In this document: positions 52,747-61,285 of the stretch, one piece after another
How positions within the stretch are numbered: position 1 is the first letter of the stretch
How the letters are laid out: each line of letters begins with the position of its first letter
Assembly (NCBI RefSeq): GCF_900143205.1
Contig: NZ_FRDH01000004.1
Span: 275,319-339,318 of the forward strand
Source: Butyrivibrio hungatei DSM 14810
GTDB lineage: Bacteria; Bacillota; Clostridia; Lachnospirales; Lachnospiraceae
Direction of reading: 5' to 3'
Length of the DNA: 64,000 bases
Notes under the pieces: generated by a model
Databases searched by the model: none
What the model was told of the DNA's origin: nothing
The model's input: the letters and a program-made list of their open reading frames with translations, nothing else
Program-made: the position numbers and the translations under genes

Positions 52747-53283
52747 ATGAAAAAATATAGTGTTATCTTAGCTGCGACAGTTATGGCTGCTTCATTAATG
52801 GCATGCGGAACAGGTGCTTCTGGAACTGGAGAATCAGCATCTGAATTATCTGCTGAAGCATTAAGTACTGAAGAAACAGCTCCAGAGCAGGCGGAAGACA
52901 CAACTCTTGGGGTTCCTGTAGTAAAAGACGGTGTTATGCAGGCAGGAGAAGATTGCGTAGAAACTTATTTTGAATGGAACGCAATTGATGGTGCTGATGG
53001 ATATGAGGTTTCTGTACTCAACAAGTATTATGGTGAAGCAGAATTCACAGAGCCAGCAGAGGTTTATGAGACAACTGATTGCAACTATACATTAGGAGCT
53101 CAGGATTACTGGGATTTCCTTATCAAGGTAAGAGCTTATAAGGGAACTGGCGCAGACAGAGTTTATGGTGAGTGGAGTGAAGAGGCAGCAGGCTTTACTT
53201 ATGATGACAGCGAGATTGCCGATGATACTGTTACAGAAGCAAACGATGTTTCAGGTGGCGGCGAGGAAGATCCTACCGTTTGA
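52747..53283 (+). CDS. Putative lipoprotein with fibronectin type III-like domain
   Basis: 178 residues. Signal peptide MKKYSVILAATVMAASLMAC with lipobox LMAC, then a Ser/Glu-rich linker. The domain (about 60-150) has the FnIII pattern: FEWNAIDGADGYEVSVLNKY, TTDCNYTL, LIKVRAYKGTGADRVYGEWS. The tail is acidic. Likely an extracellular binding or spacer module. The frame extends to 52726, but GGAGGGAG precedes the ATG at 52747. Confidence 0.83.
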   Translation: MKKYSVILAATVMAASLMACGTGASGTGESASELSAEALSTEETAPEQAEDTTLGVPVVKDGVMQAGEDCVETYFEWNAIDGADGYEVSVLNKYYGEAEFTEPAEVYETTDCNYTLGAQDYWDFLIKVRAYKGTGADRVYGEWSEEAAGFTYDDSEIADDTVTEANDVSGGGEEDPTV

Positions 53284-53330
53284 AGTAACTATGGCTGCTG
53301 GCATGGCCACTGGAACAAGGAGAGACATAA

Positions 53331-53996
53331 ATGGCTTTATCAGAAAGAGCACTTAAGATTATAGCTAGATACAATAAAACAGATGATGTTATAGATACTA
53401 CCAAGAAATTCGTATATGAGATGCTTGAACCAACTCCTGATAGGGGAGACATGCTCTATCGCTACGAACATTCAGTAAGAGTCGCTGAAAATGGAAAGGT
53501 GATTGCAACTTCGGAGGGGCTTCCTGTTACTGATATGGCTGTTGCGTGTCTTTTACATGATGTTGGTTACAGAGAATGCGGTGATGACTGGCCTAGCCAC
53601 CCTCAGATGAGTGCTGATATTGCAAGAGAGTACCTTGCTAGGATAGACTATGATCCTGATATGGCAAAAGAAATCGTGCAGGGAATTTCAAGGCATAATC
53701 TGACCGATAAATTACCTGAAGATATGAGCATTTTCCAGATGACCATAAGAGATAGCGATGATATCGATAGATTTGATATAATAAGGACTGCAATGGCTAT
53801 GGGGAGCTCAGTCCATGAAAAGACAAATGTTGAGATCATTGAATCCTGTAACAAGCAGATTGAGATAGCTAGATGGATGATGACGCTTAAAAGAGGAACT
53901 CAAACAGCTAAGACTATGATGGACAAAGAGCTTACGCAGAGAATAGAACTTCTCGAGCAGATCATAGCTCAGGCAAATAAAGGGTTTAGTTACTAA
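53331..53996 (+). CDS. HD domain phosphohydrolase
   Basis: 221 residues. HD-superfamily metal motif: the first His in YEHSVRVAENGKVI, then CLLHDVGYRECGDDW (HD), with later metal ligands in RHNLTDKLP and the DSDDIDRFD segment. Members hydrolyse phosphate esters of nucleotides or similar molecules; substrate unknown. AAGGAGAG ribosome site. Ends with a terminator just after the stop. Confidence 0.88.
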   Translation: MALSERALKIIARYNKTDDVIDTTKKFVYEMLEPTPDRGDMLYRYEHSVRVAENGKVIATSEGLPVTDMAVACLLHDVGYRECGDDWPSHPQMSADIAREYLARIDYDPDMAKEIVQGISRHNLTDKLPEDMSIFQMTIRDSDDIDRFDIIRTAMAMGSSVHEKTNVEIIESCNKQIEIARWMMTLKRGTQTAKTMMDKELTQRIELLEQIIAQANKGFSY

Positions 53997-53998
53997 TG

Positions 53999-54026
53999 AA
54001 AAGGCAGCAGTGTGCTGTCTTTTTAT
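53999..54026 (+). terminator. Terminator after the HD domain gene
   Basis: AAAAGGCAGCA pairs with TGCTGTCTTTT (one wobble), loop GTG, then TTATTTTG. Confidence 0.82.
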
Positions 54027-54035
54027 TTTGCTTTG

Positions 54036-54098
54036 TTGACAGAAAAAGAAATAGGTCTCATAATATATCAAAATGATATATATCATTTTGATATATTA
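54036..54098 (+). promoter_or_regulatory. Promoter of the redox operon with a 38-bp perfect palindrome
   Basis: TTGACA (54036-54041), 17 bases, CATAAT (54059-54064). The palindrome TAATATATCAAAATGATAT (54061-54079) and its exact complement (54080-54098) begins inside the -10 and covers the start of transcription. It is the probable operator of the PadR-type protein encoded in the same operon. Confidence 0.75.
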
Positions 54099-54122
54099 CT
54101 TTGACAAGAGGAGTATAAAATC

Positions 54123-54854
54123 ATGAGACAAAAGGTAAGAAAGTGCCTATTACTTATTTCTTTTCTGTTATTTCCTATTACCATTTGGTATTTTTCTCCA
54201 TATCTGATCATCAATGCAGCTATGGAGCATATCATAAATGGTAGCTTTATTGTTTTTTGCTTGATGCTTGTTTTATCAATGTTTTTTGGAAGGGCATGGT
54301 GCGGATATTTTTGTCCAGCTGGAGGTCTTCAAGAATGTGCCATGAGAGTAAATGACAACCCAGCCAAGCAAAAAAATAGAGACAAGATAAAATATGTTAT
54401 CTGGACAGTGTGGATAATTGCAGTGATCTCATCATTTATCTGTGGGAAAAATGATGTTAGAATTAATCCATTCTATATGACAGATCATGGCATTTCTGTT
54501 TCGGGCATAACTAATTATGTTGTGTACTACGCGGTGATCATGCTGCTTGTTATACCATCAATTATTCATGGACGAAGGGCGGCTTGCCACTATATTTGCT
54601 GGATGGCACCGTTTATGGTGATCGGAAGTACAGTCGGTAGGTGGCTGCACCTTCCTCAACTGCATGTAGAGGCAGAAACAGAAAACTGTGTCAAATGCGG
54701 CCTTTGCAATAAGGCTTGTTCTATGGGACTTGATGTTAGAGAAATGGTCCAAGCTAACAGCATCTCAAAGAATACGGAATGCATACAGTGCGGAGCCTGC
54801 GTTGATGGATGCCCCAAAAAGGCTCTAAAGTATAAATGGACATGGAAAAGGTGA
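54123..54854 (+). CDS. NapH-like 4Fe-4S membrane protein
   Basis: 243 residues. About five membrane helices with the motif GRAWCGYFCPAGGLQE (CxxxCP) facing the cytoplasm, and two C-terminal 4Fe-4S clusters: CVKCGLCNKACSMG and CIQCGACVDGCPKKA. This is the NapH/RnfB-like quinol-oxidising type of iron-sulfur protein that passes electrons across the membrane. AGAGGAG precedes the ATG. First gene of an operon with a PadR regulator and a flavodoxin (gaps of four and one bases), so a flavin or iron redox chain under PadR control is likely. Confidence 0.87.
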   Translation: MRQKVRKCLLLISFLLFPITIWYFSPYLIINAAMEHIINGSFIVFCLMLVLSMFFGRAWCGYFCPAGGLQECAMRVNDNPAKQKNRDKIKYVIWTVWIIAVISSFICGKNDVRINPFYMTDHGISVSGITNYVVYYAVIMLLVIPSIIHGRRAACHYICWMAPFMVIGSTVGRWLHLPQLHVEAETENCVKCGLCNKACSMGLDVREMVQANSISKNTECIQCGACVDGCPKKALKYKWTWKR

Positions 54855-54858
54855 AAAG

Positions 54859-55401
54859 ATGGCAAAAGATAGAAAGATAGACGTTGTAATCCTAGGTCTT
54901 TTAGCACACGAGGATCTGACTGGATACGATATTAAAAAACAGATCGATGGCGCAATTTCTTTTTTCTGGAAAGGGAGCTTTGGAAGTATTTATCCAGCTC
55001 TTGGGGAAATGGAAAAACAGGGACTTGTAAAGCGAAAGAAATCGGATAAGAGTAGTGGGCGCGAAAAAATAGTTTATCAGATCACCAAGGATGGAAAAGA
55101 GACCCTCAAGGCGTGGCTAAATGATGAGAAGGCTATAAACGACCTTAAATACGAGACTCTTTTAAAAATGTATTTCGGCGGCATACAAGATAGAAGCGTG
55201 ACGATCCGAAATATTGAGATTTTTGAGCAGCAGGTAAAAGAGAATCTGGAAGTCCTTAAGTTTTATAAGGGAAATCTGGAGAAGGTTCTTGATAATGAGG
55301 ACCATGTTCATTACTATCTGACAGTTTTATTTGGAATTGAGACTTATGAGGCCTATTTAAAATGGTGCAATAAGGCCAAAAAGATCATGAAGGAGAAATG
55401 A
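54859..55401 (+). CDS. PadR family transcriptional regulator
   Basis: 180 residues. N-terminal winged HTH (about 8-90; VILGLLAHEDLTGYDIKKQI, FGSIYPALGEMEKQGLVKRK, KIVYQITKDGKETLKAWL) and a C-terminal dimerisation domain of the Vir_act_alpha_C type (about 95-175). PadR proteins are repressors released by a small ligand. The operon promoter carries a long perfect palindrome that is its probable site. Confidence 0.92.
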   Translation: MAKDRKIDVVILGLLAHEDLTGYDIKKQIDGAISFFWKGSFGSIYPALGEMEKQGLVKRKKSDKSSGREKIVYQITKDGKETLKAWLNDEKAINDLKYETLLKMYFGGIQDRSVTIRNIEIFEQQVKENLEVLKFYKGNLEKVLDNEDHVHYYLTVLFGIETYEAYLKWCNKAKKIMKEK

Positions 55402-55402
55402 T

Positions 55403-55891
55403 ATGAGTACAGCGGTTGTTTATTATTCAATGCTTGGAAATAGTGAGATGGTAGCTGAGCATATAGCCAAAAAGCTTGGCGCAGATGTTATACGAATTGA
55501 GCCTGACAAGGCTTATCCTGACAAGGGCGCAAAGAAATTCCTGTGGGGCGGAAAAAGTGCAGTGATGGGCGAGATGCCAGTACTTAAGCCTTACGAATTT
55601 GATGCCTCCAAGTATGATAAAGTCATTATTGGCTTTCCTGTTTGGGCTAGCCGACCTGCACCTCCAATCTGGACATTTTTAAACGAACAAAAAGATGTGC
55701 TCAAAGAAAAGAAGATTGCAGTGTTTGCTTGCCAAAGTGGAAACGGCGCAGAAAAGGCTTTTGACAGGATCAAAAAGCAGATTGGCGTGGAAAAGTTTGA
55801 AGCAGAGCTCATACTCATCGATCCAAAGACCAGGGTTAATGCGGATAATGATGGTAAGATAGATTCTTTTTGTGATAAACTTCATAATTAA
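55403..55891 (+). CDS. Flavodoxin
   Basis: 162 residues. N-terminal beta strand and phosphate loop AVVYYSMLGNSEMVAEHIAK (FMN phosphate site), YDKVIIGFPVWASRPAPPI (FMN isoalloxazine contact), and IAVFACQSGNGAEKAFDRI. An FMN electron carrier or quinone reductase-type flavodoxin. One base after the PadR stop; third gene of the redox operon. Confidence 0.9.
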   Translation: MSTAVVYYSMLGNSEMVAEHIAKKLGADVIRIEPDKAYPDKGAKKFLWGGKSAVMGEMPVLKPYEFDASKYDKVIIGFPVWASRPAPPIWTFLNEQKDVLKEKKIAVFACQSGNGAEKAFDRIKKQIGVEKFEAELILIDPKTRVNADNDGKIDSFCDKLHN

Positions 55892-55914
55892 GAAACGATG
55901 GCAAGGGTAAATAT

Positions 55915-56508
55915 ATGAATAAACAGCATAAAATAAAAGGCTTGTTTTTTGATTTTGATGGTGTCATCACAATTGAAAAGCAGGGCTCACCAACGATAAT
56001 TTCTTATATTTCAAAAGAGGCAAATATTCCAATTGAAGTTGTTGAAAATGCGTATTACAAGCATAACGATGATTTGCTCTATGGCAATATTACCCATAGA
56101 GATATGTGGGAACAGTTTTGTTCTGATATAGGAAAAACATTAGATTTTCATATGCTTGAAAAGGCATTTATGAATGTTACTTTCGATGAGAAAATGCTTG
56201 ATCATATAAAAGATAAGCATAGCGATTATCTCATTGGAATGATAACTGACAACAAGGCTGACAGAATAAATACCATTGTTAATAACACGGTACTTAAGGA
56301 TTTGTTTGATGTTGTTATAATTTCAGCAGATGTTCATAGCAGAAAATCTGAAAGAAAAATTTTTGAGGAAGCTTTAAAGCAGTCTGGACTTAAGGCAGAA
56401 GAGTGCGTGTTCATCGATAATACTGAATCTAATTTGAAGATTCCGTCTGAAATGGGATTTAAAACAATTTTCTTTGATGATGAAAAAAGGGATTATGGCG
56501 ATTTATAG
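55915..56508 (+). CDS. HAD superfamily hydrolase
   Basis: 197 residues. Motif I GLFFDFDGVITIEKQG (nucleophile Asp in DFDG), motif II in IGMITDNKADRI (Thr), and motif III/IV in SRKSERKIFEEAL and VFIDNTESNL. A cytoplasmic phosphatase of the beta-phosphoglucomutase-like branch with a helical cap; substrate unknown. AAGGG precedes the ATG. It follows the flavodoxin gene by 23 bases and may belong to the same transcript. Confidence 0.88.
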   Translation: MNKQHKIKGLFFDFDGVITIEKQGSPTIISYISKEANIPIEVVENAYYKHNDDLLYGNITHRDMWEQFCSDIGKTLDFHMLEKAFMNVTFDEKMLDHIKDKHSDYLIGMITDNKADRINTIVNNTVLKDLFDVVIISADVHSRKSERKIFEEALKQSGLKAEECVFIDNTESNLKIPSEMGFKTIFFDDEKRDYGDL

Positions 56509-56684
56509 AATATGAATCTTGATTTTCTTATGCAAAAAGTATACAGAGAAAGAAGTAAACCTGATTATCGCTGATTTCCATGATGACTTTTGCACTATCA
56601 GGAGGGATATGGTTGCAGAAGGGATTTTGGAGAGAAAAGACGGGGGTATATCTTCCGGTTTTACGTAGTATGGAGGGAACTATT

Positions 56685-57059
56685 ATGAAGAGAGAATTAG
56701 GCATAGCAAGATGCGGATTAGCATGTTGCTTATGTAGCGAAAATGATCATTGCGGAGGATGCAATTCCGGAGATTGTCCTGGAACTGGATTTTGTGAAAA
56801 TAGATCTTGTTCTATGGATAAAGGAATAGGCCATTGTTACGAATGTAATGAAGAATGTAAGAAAGGAATGCTTACAAAAATTAAACCATATGGTTTTACA
56901 ATGTATATCAAAAGATATGGGGAGCCAAATCTTTTAGATTGTCTTGAAAGAAATGAGAAAGCTGGAGTCGTTTATCATCGTGAGGGGATTGTTGGCGATT
57001 ATGATGATTTTAACGATGTGGAAGAACTTATAGATTTTATCAGAACAGGAAAAAAATAA
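56685..57059 (+). CDS. DUF3795 domain protein
   Basis: 124 residues, Cys-rich: ARCGLACCLCSENDHCGGCN, CPGTGFCENRSCSMDKGIGH and CYECNEECKKGM form what look like metal sites, as in DUF3795. Function of the family is unknown. The frame extends upstream to 56580, but GGAGGGAAC precedes the ATG at 56685, and the extra residues do not look like the family. The 176 bases before it contain only short remnants (for instance MNLDFLMQKVYRERS at 56513), suggesting earlier genes decayed here. Confidence 0.8.
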   Translation: MKRELGIARCGLACCLCSENDHCGGCNSGDCPGTGFCENRSCSMDKGIGHCYECNEECKKGMLTKIKPYGFTMYIKRYGEPNLLDCLERNEKAGVVYHREGIVGDYDDFNDVEELIDFIRTGKK

Positions 57060-57071
57060 CTTCCAGGATAA

Positions 57072-57377
57072 TCGGCGAAGTATATAGGGGATTGGATAGT
57101 TCGCGAATGACCAGATGGATTTATGATTGATACTGGCAACGGATATATTGAGATTTTTACAAATGCTGATGGAGAGCATCGTTTGGGTTCGATTCGCCAT
57201 TTTGCATTGCTTACTGATGATGTGGATTCATTAGCTGAAAAGGTGAAAGACGCCGGATACAAATTGATTGTAGAACCAAATGATAAGGTGATAAAGTCTG
57301 TTCCGGAATATCCTATTAGAATGGCATTTTGCTTTGGTTCTCTAGGAGAACAGATAGAGTTTTTCTCTGAGAGATAA
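57072..57377 (+). pseudogene. Glyoxalase/VOC family remnant
   Basis: The last 84 codons (from the ATG at 57123) encode the second half of a VOC domain: DTGNGYIEIFTNADGEHRLG, RHFALLTDDVDSLAEKVKDA, and IRMAFCFGSLGEQIEFF. In the same frame, AKYIGDWIVRE and PDGFM continue the family upstream but are separated by a TGA at 57108-57110, and a TAA lies just before. The first half of the domain is absent. Its metal ligands would be incomplete, so it is a decayed gene. Confidence 0.75.
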
Positions 57378-57385
57378 ACCGAAAG

Positions 57386-58009
57386 ATATGCTGTAAGGTG
57401 ATCATGCCGGATTATAGATTATTGCCCAAGTATCGCTATCCTGTTGCCATAGAGGATTGCTATAACACGTATCTTTGGGTTTTAGAGAATTCAGAAAGCC
57501 TTGGGATAAACAAAGATAGAACTATATTTATAGGGGATAGTGCAGGAGGAAACATTGCTGTAGCTGTGACAGTGATGCTGAAGGACAGAAATCAGCCAAT
57601 TCCTCAAGGTAATATGCTTATTTATCCTGTCTTGGATAAAAGAATGACCACTGAATCAATGATGAAGTATACAGATACTCCGATATGGGATTCGAAGTGC
57701 AATAAACGGTTTTGGGATATGTACTTGAAAGGGTGTGATTTGTCTCGTACAAGGTATTCATCGATGTCAGAGATTGACCATCTAGATTTCTTCCCGAAAA
57801 CATATGTAGAAGTGGCTGAATTTGATTGCCTTCACGATGAAGGAATAGCCTTTGCTAAAACTCTAATATCTGAGGGTGTAGATGCTGAGTATTATAGCGT
57901 CCATGGAACATGCCACGGATTTGAAGTAGCAACAAGAAGTTCGATTCTTAATGAGTGTATGAAGAGGCGTATTGAATGGATAAAGAATGTATGTATGATA
58001 AAAGACTAA
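57386..58009 (+). pseudogene. Truncated alpha/beta hydrolase (HSL-like) gene
   Basis: About 207 codons matching the C-terminal two thirds of an alpha/beta hydrolase fold-3 (hormone-sensitive lipase type) enzyme: VIMPDYRLLPKYRYPVAIED, nucleophile GDSAGGNIAV, Asp in EFDCLHDEG and His in HGTCHGFE. The N-terminal part with the HGGG oxyanion motif is missing; only ICCK before VIMPDY fits the family. No ribosome site precedes the GTG or ATG (57398, 57404). Probably non-functional, although all three catalytic residues remain. Confidence 0.72.
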
Positions 58010-58040
58010 AGGGATTCGATAAAAAATCGTATGGGGGCGC

Positions 58041-58071
58041 GAGTAGTTTTTGACCCTATAAAAAACTACTC
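58041..58071 (+). other. Stem-loop after the truncated hydrolase gene
   Basis: GAGTAGTTTTT pairs perfectly with AAAAACTACTC, eight-base loop; the tail TTGGGTTG is not a good T run. May be a relic terminator. Confidence 0.6.
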
Positions 58072-58147
58072 TTGGGTTGATTAAAAATTGTTTCCAACAT
58101 TATGAATAGTATTTATGGTAAAATATAGCAAATGCGAGGTAAATGCT

Positions 58148-58327
58148 ATGTGTGATGTAAAGAAATATAGTGACATATATAAAGAAATTTTAAAGTTAAA
58201 TGCACAAGATACATTGCAGCTTGTTCTTGAGAGTGAGACTGAAGAAGAGAAGGATTTCTACGAAATGATAGGAGATTATCTTCTTCAGAAAAAGCAGCGA
58301 GAAGTACTTGAGAGGAACGCAAACTGA
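58148..58327 (+). CDS. Small acidic protein, candidate antitoxin
   Basis: 59 residues from the ATG at 58148, chosen because GAGG lies eight bases upstream; the frame extends to 58115. The sequence is acidic and helical (MCDVKKYSDIYKEILKLNAQ, TEEEKDFYEMIGDYLLQKKQ). It ends one base before the zeta-like gene, the arrangement of antitoxin and toxin in an operon, but it does not visibly resemble the epsilon antitoxin. A role as antitoxin is inferred only from position. Confidence 0.6.
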   Translation: MCDVKKYSDIYKEILKLNAQDTLQLVLESETEEEKDFYEMIGDYLLQKKQREVLERNAN

Positions 58328-58328
58328 T

Positions 58329-58898
58329 ATGAAAAAGTACACTATTGTTGCTGGTGTTAATGGCGCAGGAAAAACTACTCTCTATGATGCAGAACAGATT
58401 CAAAAATCAGAGTATAGAGTTAACGCTGATGAGATACTGGTTGAAGCCGGTGGCGATTGGAAAAATACTGCTGATGTTATGAATGCAGGTAAGGTTGCAG
58501 TGGAGAGGCTTAAAAAGTATATAGAGGATGGAGTTAGTTTTAATCAGGAAACTACACTTTGTGGAAATTCAATTCTTAATAATATAACTAAGGCTAAAGA
58601 AAAGGGATATTTAATTGAGATACATTACATCGGACTATCCAGTGCAGACTTGGCTAAAGAAAGAATTGCAAAAAGAGTTTCTGAAGGCGGGCATGGAGTA
58701 AGTGATGCGGATGTAGAAAGAAGATATGAACAGTCTTTCAAAAATCTTTTAAAGATTATTCCGAGCTGTAATTTAGTAGCTCTTTATGATAATACTGAGG
58801 AGTTCAGAAGATTTGCAATCTATAAGGATGGTGTGCTCGTAAGGAAATCCCATAGAGTTCCAGATTGGTTTGAAAAAATTCAAAAGCTTGTTTTCTAG
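58329..58898 (+). CDS. Zeta toxin-like P-loop kinase
   Basis: 189 residues. Walker A GVNGAGKTTLYD (residues 9-20), YRVNADEILVEAGGDWKN, NQETTLCGNSIL and the LIEIHYIGLSSADLAKERIA strand match the zeta-toxin/PEZ family, whose founders phosphorylate UDP-N-acetylglucosamine and block wall synthesis. The frame extends to a TTG at 58308; the ATG at 58329 follows the upstream stop after one base. It could be a toxin or a harmless housekeeping relative, common in Firmicutes. A terminator follows. Confidence 0.82.
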   Translation: MKKYTIVAGVNGAGKTTLYDAEQIQKSEYRVNADEILVEAGGDWKNTADVMNAGKVAVERLKKYIEDGVSFNQETTLCGNSILNNITKAKEKGYLIEIHYIGLSSADLAKERIAKRVSEGGHGVSDADVERRYEQSFKNLLKIIPSCNLVALYDNTEEFRRFAIYKDGVLVRKSHRVPDWFEKIQKLVF

Positions 58899-58913
58899 GA
58901 AACAGGCTTTTTT
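58882..58913 (+). terminator. Terminator after the zeta-like gene
   Basis: AAAGCTTGTTTT pairs with GAAACAGGCTTT (two wobble pairs), tail TTTTGTT; overlaps the last codons. Confidence 0.8.
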
Positions 58914-58983
58914 GTTACAAAAATACTAGTATTTAAATGTGAAATAATTGTATAGCAATAGAGTTGCTTTGGGAGGGCTACAA

Positions 58984-60279
58984 ATGGGTGATGATAGCTG
59001 CCGTTCTTGCATGGAATACAAGCAGGGCGAATGTATAGGACATGAAATATGTGAACTCTATAGACCTATACCAACGTCTGGAGGAAAGGATTACTGGCCT
59101 AAGACGATGCGCAGTAGGAGTTCTTATGCAGGTAGCAGTGGCTCTAGCTATGTTTATGCTAAAGATAGTAAGTTACCCAAAACGATAAGCACCAAAAAGA
59201 AATATGATCCAATTTGGCATGTACAAGTAGACTGGAAAAAGAAGGACTATGATAAAGTACTGGGGATAAGAAGAAAGCGAGCGGACTGTCCGAAAACAGT
59301 AACCGCAATACTCCGCTATTTGGATGGAAAAGTAATTGCGTGGATATCTTATGAAGAAATTCAAGTTGCTTCAGGGATGAAATATGTCCCCAAATGTATG
59401 TTACAGTTAAATAATAATACATTGAAAATTGAACACGAAGGTATAGAACAAGACCCAACGAGAGCAATGTTTCATGGACTTTTAGATGTTACAAGTCATA
59501 TTACTAAGCCTTGCATGATATTTTTTGTTGTTGATCGACCTTTGTTTGATGGAGTTAAGGTGAATACACCAGTTAGAAATGATGATTTGTTATGCAAGGC
59601 ATTAACGATAATTGTTGATAAAAAGTGTCATTTAACAGAGCTCGTAGTAAAGGATGGAACCGGTCTGATAAAAGAACAAATTGAGAATCCGGTTACTAAT
59701 ATAGAAGATTGTGTTTCAAAAAAGAGTAAAGATACAATTGAGGTAAAAAACGTAGAGCAGCATGATGTATCTGAATTAAAAACTGGACAAGTTGAAGATG
59801 ATGACACAGAGATTGATCAAGAGCTAGTTGAGAAGCTTGTCAAGGCTCTGAATCCCAAGAAAAATGTTTCTAAATCTAAGAAAAATAGTAATGATAAAAC
59901 AGCTGAAAAACGAGAAAAGCAAGTAGAAAAAAATACGGTGGTAGATGGAATACGTATTCGTTGTAGAGTTTGTAACCGTGTTTTTGTGATGAGTTCTTCA
60001 GAAGTCGAATTCTTTAAAAAGAAAGGTTTTCAGCTTCCTAGAAGATGTGAAGAGTGTAGAGCAAGAAATATACGCTATTCAGACGCAGACTACTATGAAA
60101 GAGGATTAAAACATAATTCATATCAGGACAGCTTAAATATGTATGGTCCAAGGATAAATGTAAATGGAGGGTTAGAAAACTCGCCTGGATATGTGCTTAA
60201 AGGGAATAAAAATGGAAAGAGCACTTATGAAAGAAATTTTGGGGGTAAGAAAGAGACAATAAAGAAGCGTCATTTATGA
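58984..60279 (+). CDS. Uncharacterised protein with N-terminal Cys cluster and C-terminal zinc ribbon
   Basis: 431 residues. The N-terminus has CRSCMEYKQGECIGHEICEL, a small cysteine knuckle. A globular region of unknown fold (about 75-225) and a Lys/Glu-rich linker follow. Near the end is CRVCNRVFVMSSSEVEFFKK with RRCEECRARN, matching the probable zinc-binding domain zf-trcl (CxxC ... FFxxKGF ... RCxxCR). GGGAGG precedes the ATG at 58984; the frame extends to 58948. No homologue named. Possibly an RNA- or DNA-binding protein of accessory origin. Confidence 0.7.
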   Translation: MGDDSCRSCMEYKQGECIGHEICELYRPIPTSGGKDYWPKTMRSRSSYAGSSGSSYVYAKDSKLPKTISTKKKYDPIWHVQVDWKKKDYDKVLGIRRKRADCPKTVTAILRYLDGKVIAWISYEEIQVASGMKYVPKCMLQLNNNTLKIEHEGIEQDPTRAMFHGLLDVTSHITKPCMIFFVVDRPLFDGVKVNTPVRNDDLLCKALTIIVDKKCHLTELVVKDGTGLIKEQIENPVTNIEDCVSKKSKDTIEVKNVEQHDVSELKTGQVEDDDTEIDQELVEKLVKALNPKKNVSKSKKNSNDKTAEKREKQVEKNTVVDGIRIRCRVCNRVFVMSSSEVEFFKKKGFQLPRRCEECRARNIRYSDADYYERGLKHNSYQDSLNMYGPRINVNGGLENSPGYVLKGNKNGKSTYERNFGGKKETIKKRHL

Positions 60280-60347
60280 ATTGATGTATGAAAGACATAA
60301 TGAGGACATGTGCAAATATAGAATTAGTGGTTGATTTTTGTTAGTAT

Positions 60348-60373
60348 AGCTCTCATTACTGAGAGCTTTTTTA
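60348..60373 (+). terminator. Terminator after the zinc-ribbon gene
   Basis: AGCTCTC and GAGAGCT around ATTACT, followed by TTTTTTA. Confidence 0.85.
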
Positions 60374-60456
60374 TATCAGTTATGCTTTAAGGATAGTTGC
60401 TATGACAATATTTCTGCTGGTATCTTGCTGTTTTATTCTAATTTGTATAGGTGTAA

Positions 60457-61182
60457 GAGTTAATTTGGTATGATGAGTTAGAATTTGACATCATTTGCGA
60501 TAGGATGATTGCAAGCTTCCTACCAATGAGTGATACAGATCCAACCTTTAACTTCCTTATTTCTATGATCTACAGTCAGCTCTTTAATCTCCTTTGTGAC
60601 AAGGCTTATAACGTGTATAAGGGAAGACTTCCGGTTCATGTGCGCTGTCTCACCGATGAGACGGCCAACATCGGTCAAAGCCCCAATCTGGAAAAGCTCG
60701 TAGCTGCAATTCGAAGTCGTGAGATTAGTGTCTGCCTATTTCTTCAGGTAAAGTACCAGCTTAAAGCAATCTATAAGGACAACGCAGATACCATCATTGG
60801 TAATATGGATTTTCAGCTCTTCCTTGGCAGTACAGAACCAACCACATTAAAAGACCTGTCTCAGGTTCTGGGAAAAGAAACCATCGACATGTATTCCACA
60901 GGTGAGAGCCGTGGCAACAATCCTTCTTACTCCATGAAATATCAAAAGAGCGGCAAAGATTTCATGACCATTGATGAACTTGCAGTCATGGACAGCGATA
61001 AGTGCATTCTGAAGCTTCACAGAGTACGAACTTTCATGTCGGACAAATACGATGCAACCCAGCATCCACTCTACAAAGAGACTGGTGAGTATGATGATAA
61101 GAATAAGCTGAATATTCAGAACTATGTGCATCAGAATCTTAAAGTCAGGAAAGGTAAAATGTTTGATATGGTGAAGGTTTAG
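60457..61182 (+). pseudogene. Remnant of a conjugative coupling protein (VirD4/TraG-like, T4CP)
   Basis: Open from 60457; 241 codons without ribosome site. It matches the C-terminal half of the T4CP of integrative conjugative elements: FNFLISMIYSQLFNLLCDKA, VYKGRLPVHVRCLTDETANI, NLEKLVAAIRSREISVCLFL, and AIYKDNADTIIGNMDFQLFL. The N-terminal half with Walker A and the membrane helices is missing. Small changes in normally fixed positions (DETANIG for DEAANIG, LQVKYQLKAIY for LQAQSQLKAIY) show decay. No other transfer gene is in the window; only this piece of the element survives. Confidence 0.8.
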
Positions 61183-61192
61183 CATCATTTGG

Positions 61193-61234
61193 GCACCTCA
61201 TCTAATAATGATTATGCTATCATAGAAGAGGTGC
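61193..61234 (+). other. Possible terminator after the T4CP remnant
   Basis: GCACCTC (61193-61199) pairs with GAGGTGC (61228-61234) across a 28-base loop; tail ATTATTTAA. Weak. Confidence 0.4.
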
Positions 61235-61285
61235 ATTATTTAATAGCATGCATAGAATGACTAAAATAAGGAAAGTGATGTAACC

